Shown here one piece after another: positions 60,256-64,000 of a DNA stretch of 64,000 bases; position 1 is the stretch's first letter; every line of letters begins with the position of its first letter. The notes under the pieces were generated by a model. It saw only the letters and a list, made by a program, of their open reading frames with translations, was not told where the DNA came from and did not search any database. Source of the stretch: Burkholderiaceae bacterium (GTDB lineage Bacteria; Pseudomonadota; Gammaproteobacteria; Burkholderiales; Burkholderiaceae_B); contig SCSG01000004.1 in assembly GCA_004322135.1 (NCBI GenBank), positions 124,001-188,000 on the forward strand, written 5' to 3'. A program made the position numbers and the translations under genes.

Positions 60256-63200
60256 ATGTCTAAAGCTTTTCCAGCCATTCAGGGTGCTGTAATCAGCCTC
60301 GCGCTGGCAACCCTGATACTCCCCTGCGCCTCCCTGGCGGAATCCACGTGCGGGCCATCAACCCTCGGCGCACCGTGTGCCGTTGGCGGCATCGCCACGC
60401 AAGCGGGCACCGAACCGGAACTCAACCTTGGCGCAGGTAATCCCGTTCATGTGATCACCGGAAACAAGTATCAAAACGAGGTCGACCTGCCACCTTCACT
60501 ACGAGCCCCACTGCTCGAGGTTTCACGCCACTACAACTCACTTGATCACCGGCAGTCCGTGCTGGGTCAGGGCTGGGCGCTGGGCTATGACACGCGCGTG
60601 CACGTAATCGGCAACCGCTGGCAAATCGTCCAGGCCGACGGCAGCCGCATCATGTTTTCCGGGCTCAACGAATCTTCGCGTACAAACCGCCATGGCACCC
60701 TGACGCGCCGGGGCGCGCTATGGTTCTGGGTTTGGCCGGATAAACGGCAACTTACGTTCGACAGCCAGGGAAGGCTGATACGCCTGATTCGTGGCCCCGA
60801 TCCTGCAACGGCAATCTCCCTGCGGCGGCACCGCGAGCCCGGGCCGATGCAAGGCGCCTTGCACAGCATCATCGACGACAACGGTCACGGCCTTTTCTTC
60901 GAGTACTTCATGCAGCATGGGCAAGCGTACTTGCGCCACGTCACCACGCCTGCCGGCACCTTCCGGTATCACTACGAGTTCGCGACGGGGCTGGCGGACC
61001 CATCCACCGTCAGCAGCAACCTGCGCCTGCGCGCCATTACCCGCCCCGATGGCATGCAGCGCCATTATCTGTACGAAGCACCGCTACAGGCCGGCAATCC
61101 GTTCCACCTGACTGGAATAGAAATCGTCCCGGCGGACCAGAAACGTAGCCGGCGCATCAGCACATGGGCGTACGATGCACAGGGGCGTGCAGTTCTATCC
61201 GTCGAAGGCAATCCGGACTCTGGGCGAAACGAAATTCACATCGACTACGTCCGCACCCCTGACACAAAGCAGGAAGGGCTGACCGTTGTACGCACGGGCC
61301 ACGATCAGGCCACGCGATTCCGCACCGCACTGCAAGGCGGACGCCACGTCCTGCTCGAGGTCAGCGGGATGCCCTGCCCGGGTTGCGCCGCCCCCGGCAG
61401 CCGGGCAAGGTACGACACGCACGGCAGGCTCGTCCAGATCAACGGCATGACCATTCGCCGCCACAACTCGGGGCACGTCCGCCAACTGGTGCCCATTGCG
61501 CCCGGCTGGCCCGGTCTGGCGCTCGATTACAACCAGGACGGCCTGCGCACGTCGTGGCGTTCGCAATCAAGCGGCACCGAAAGAACCGTGCACGGCAGCC
61601 GCCGCCAGGTACTGCGCCGCCTGTTTGCCAATGGCGACCGCTGGGACTACTCGTACGACGCCCGTGGGCGACTGACGGCGGTCAACGCGGCCAAGAGCGA
61701 CGACAGACAGGAAACCCGGCTGTCATGGCAAGAGGGCAATCTGGTGCGCATCGAGCATGCCAACGAAACCGAGACACGCCGGTACGACAAACACAAACGT
61801 GTCGTCGAGCGCGCGCTGGTGCGCAACGTGGGCGATTCGAAAAAACGTTATACGGAACGCTTCGACTACGACGCACTGAACCGCCTCGTCACCCACCACC
61901 TGCCCGAAGGCGGCACACTAAGCTATCAATGGGGTGAAGCGCAACGGCTTCTGGGAATTGTGTGGCACGACGCCGGCGGTCAGCGCCGCGTCGTCATCCA
62001 AAGCCAGCCTTCGGAGCCCGGGTACCGCTATGGAAACGGGCTGCAGCTGACCACCGTGCTGGACCGTGGCGAGGCTCGTCAGCTGGCGCTACGCAGCGGG
62101 CAAGGTCAGCTTTTGTGGCTGCAACGGCAAGGCTATGACGACCACGGCCGCGTCCACCACGAAACCCACCACACGGCACAGCATGCCGAGACCTGGCGCT
62201 ATGCCTACGATGACTCGTCGCGCCTTATTGGCGCAGAAAATTTCGTACGGAAAGATTCAATACCCCACGAGCTTCACCTTGACGTCAACCAAGACATCGC
62301 CGCAAACGCCGGCACACCCGACGCCGCGACAACCACGCACTGGTATGCCTGGAACAGCGACGGCTCACTGGCCGCACGGCGCACCGGCACCACCACGCAT
62401 AAGCCCGACATTCACTATGACGAAAGCGGATTACCCACCCGCGCAGGCGCCCGTACACTGCACTACGGCCCCGCGCGCCGACTCACTTCGGTAAGGGAAA
62501 AAGGCGAACTCCTTGCCACTTACCGATACAATGCTTTCGGACATCGCATCGGCAAGCGCACCGCCACTCATGCCACCGACTACTTCTATGTCAACAACAA
62601 ACGCGTAGCCGAATCCGACTACCCCCCAAAAGCCGCATCGACGGCCCGTATCACACGCAGGTACATCTACGCCCACCATGTGCTGGTAGGGATTCTGGAC
62701 TACACGGACGAAACGCCTCAGGGCGCACTTTACGCCGTGCATGCGGACCTCCTTGGCACACCGCGCCTGCTTACCGACGACAAGGGGACCATACGCTGGT
62801 TTGCCCGATACAGCCCAACCGGGCAGGCCGAGCAGCTGGCAGGCGACATGTCGCTCGCAGCCCGACTGCCGGGGCAATTCGTCGATGCCGAAACTGGCTG
62901 GCACGACAACCTGCTGCGCACGTACCTGCCTGAATCCGGTCATTACCTGGAACCCGATCCGCTGGGGCCCACGCCAAACAGCCAGGCCAGAGGTTACGCC
63001 GCCCAGAAGCCGCGCCAATACGTCGATCCGCTGGGCCTGCTGCTGTTTGCCTTCGACGGAACACGCAACAACCCCGAAACCCAAACCAACGTCTGGAAAA
63101 TGAGCCAACGCTATCTGGACGGCCCGGTGTTCTACCACGCCGGGCCCGGCAATGCGTATCGTGCCGACTGGGACAGCATAACGGCCTACAGTGCGTCAAA

Positions 63201-64000
63201 CATACTCGACACACAATGGTTGCGTTTGCTTGATGCGCTCGGCCAGCCGCCTTCAGAGCCGGGCGAAACCGTGCCCATCGACATCATTGGCTTTTCACGC
63301 GGAGCAGCGCTGGCACGCCATTTTGGCAATCTCGTCAACAGCCATATCGCCAACGGCCAGTTCTCGTACCAGGATGAACGGCGCGGTCTGGTCACAGCAT
63401 GCGTGGACCTGCGCTTCATGGGCCTGTTCGACACGGTTGCACAGTTCGGGCTGGGCGGCATCCGCAATGCCGACTATGACCTGAGCATTGCACCGGCTTG
63501 GGGTTGGGTGGCACACGCCGTGGCGCTACAGGAATATCGCCGGTACTTTCCGCTAAGCTCGCTGGAAGGTAGTGCCAGCCTTAACATGGTCGAAGCCCCA
63601 TTCATAGGCGCGCATGCCGACATCGGTGGAGGCGTCAGCCGCACACAGGCCAATGCGGGCGCCACGGACGAGCAGGGCGACCTCTCTGACGTGGCGCTGA
63701 ACTGGATGCTCTGGCAAGCCCGTTCCATAGCACTGCGCTTTGACGAGGGCCCGCCAGAACAAAGCGAAATCACTCACCCCATCGTCCATGACCAGCGCAG
63801 TACCGCAACACGTCCACAAGGCGGCGACCGCCCCGTCGATTCCGCTGATGGCAACACGCTGAATCGCTACCAGGAAGAGCACCCGCGCCTTGGCCGCACA
63901 GCCAGGCAGCAGACCGAAAAGCTGATTGACCGCTACGAGGGCTGGCTGACTGACACAGCCAATGAAGTAGGCACGGTCGACATGTCGGGCTACGCGCTAT
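60256..64000 (+). CDS. Rhs repeat protein with N-terminal signal peptide and C-terminal DUF2235 (Tle1-like alpha/beta hydrolase) domain; 3' end outside window
   Basis: Manual translation: MSKAFPAIQGAVISLALATLILPCASLAESTCG...NPVHVITGNKYQNEVDL...(RHS/YD repeats)...YVDPLGLLLFAFDGTRNNPETQTNVWKM...IDIIGFSRGAALARHFGN. Confidence 0.88.
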   Translation, partial: MSKAFPAIQGAVISLALATLILPCASLAESTCGPSTLGAPCAVGGIATQAGTEPELNLGAGNPVHVITGNKYQNEVDLPPSLRAPLLEVSRHYNSLDHRQSVLGQGWALGYDTRVHVIGNRWQIVQADGSRIMFSGLNESSRTNRHGTLTRRGALWFWVWPDKRQLTFDSQGRLIRLIRGPDPATAISLRRHREPGPMQGALHSIIDDNGHGLFFEYFMQHGQAYLRHVTTPAGTFRYHYEFATGLADPSTVSSNLRLRAITRPDGMQRHYLYEAPLQAGNPFHLTGIEIVPADQKRSRRISTWAYDAQGRAVLSVEGNPDSGRNEIHIDYVRTPDTKQEGLTVVRTGHDQATRFRTALQGGRHVLLEVSGMPCPGCAAPGSRARYDTHGRLVQINGMTIRRHNSGHVRQLVPIAPGWPGLALDYNQDGLRTSWRSQSSGTERTVHGSRRQVLRRLFANGDRWDYSYDARGRLTAVNAAKSDDRQETRLSWQEGNLVRIEHANETETRRYDKHKRVVERALVRNVGDSKKRYTERFDYDALNRLVTHHLPEGGTLSYQWGEAQRLLGIVWHDAGGQRRVVIQSQPSEPGYRYGNGLQLTTVLDRGEARQLALRSGQGQLLWLQRQGYDDHGRVHHETHHTAQHAETWRYAYDDSSRLIGAENFVRKDSIPHELHLDVNQDIAANAGTPDAATTTHWYAWNSDGSLAARRTGTTTHKPDIHYDESGLPTRAGARTLHYGPARRLTSVREKGELLATYRYNAFGHRIGKRTATHATDYFYVNNKRVAESDYPPKAASTARITRRYIYAHHVLVGILDYTDETPQGALYAVHADLLGTPRLLTDDKGTIRWFARYSPTGQAEQLAGDMSLAARLPGQFVDAETGWHDNLLRTYLPESGHYLEPDPLGPTPNSQARGYAAQKPRQYVDPLGLLLFAFDGTRNNPETQTNVWKMSQRYLDGPVFYHAGPGNAYRADWDSITAYSASNILDTQWLRLLDALGQPPSEPGETVPIDIIGFSRGAALARHFGNLVNSHIANGQFSYQDERRGLVTACVDLRFMGLFDTVAQFGLGGIRNADYDLSIAPAWGWVAHAVALQEYRRYFPLSSLEGSASLNMVEAPFIGAHADIGGGVSRTQANAGATDEQGDLSDVALNWMLWQARSIALRFDEGPPEQSEITHPIVHDQRSTATRPQGGDRPVDSADGNTLNRYQEEHPRLGRTARQQTEKLIDRYEGWLTDTANEVGTVDMSGYAL

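Overview
A 64 kb, high-GC, gene-dense chromosomal window. Gene content suggests Burkholderiales/Alcaligenaceae, but this is inferred from gene families and was not searched. No tRNA, rRNA, CRISPR array, transposase or integrase was recognised. From left to right it holds: the 3' part of an MBL-fold hydrolase gene; a LivGFKHM-type ABC importer with an upstream LysR regulator; a dienelactone hydrolase and a cupin; a decayed curlin/LuxR fragment; a DHA2 MFS pump; a phenylacetate (paa) cluster (paaK, paaI, paaG, paaN) divergent from a ferritin-like diiron protein, a 2Fe-2S/FAD reductase and a PaaX-type regulator; an NCS1 permease and alpha/beta hydrolase; an IclR-hydantoinase A/B-Liv transporter-cupin-HpcH/HpaI aldolase cluster; two MFS genes and a FAD-dependent reductase; a six-gene minus-strand operon (6-hydroxynicotinate reductase-like protein, UPF0280, two DUF1185 paralogs, enamidase-like amidohydrolase, CaiB/BaiF CoA transferase) next to a TetR regulator, a 7Fe ferredoxin and an aldehyde dehydrogenase; then mostly housekeeping genes (DEAD-box helicase, prfC, bfr, bfd, rpoN, leuA, serine hydrolase, DUF1840). 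The window ends inside a secreted Rhs protein with a DUF2235 C-terminus. The strongest candidates for an under-described system are (1) the ferredoxin-dependent reductive N-heterocycle (6-hydroxynicotinate-type) operon, with a TetR operator motif shared by two promoters, and (2) the single-subunit diiron protein plus reductase sitting where paaABCDE would be expected. Start codons were adjusted by eye; all functional calls are by family recognition without database searches.
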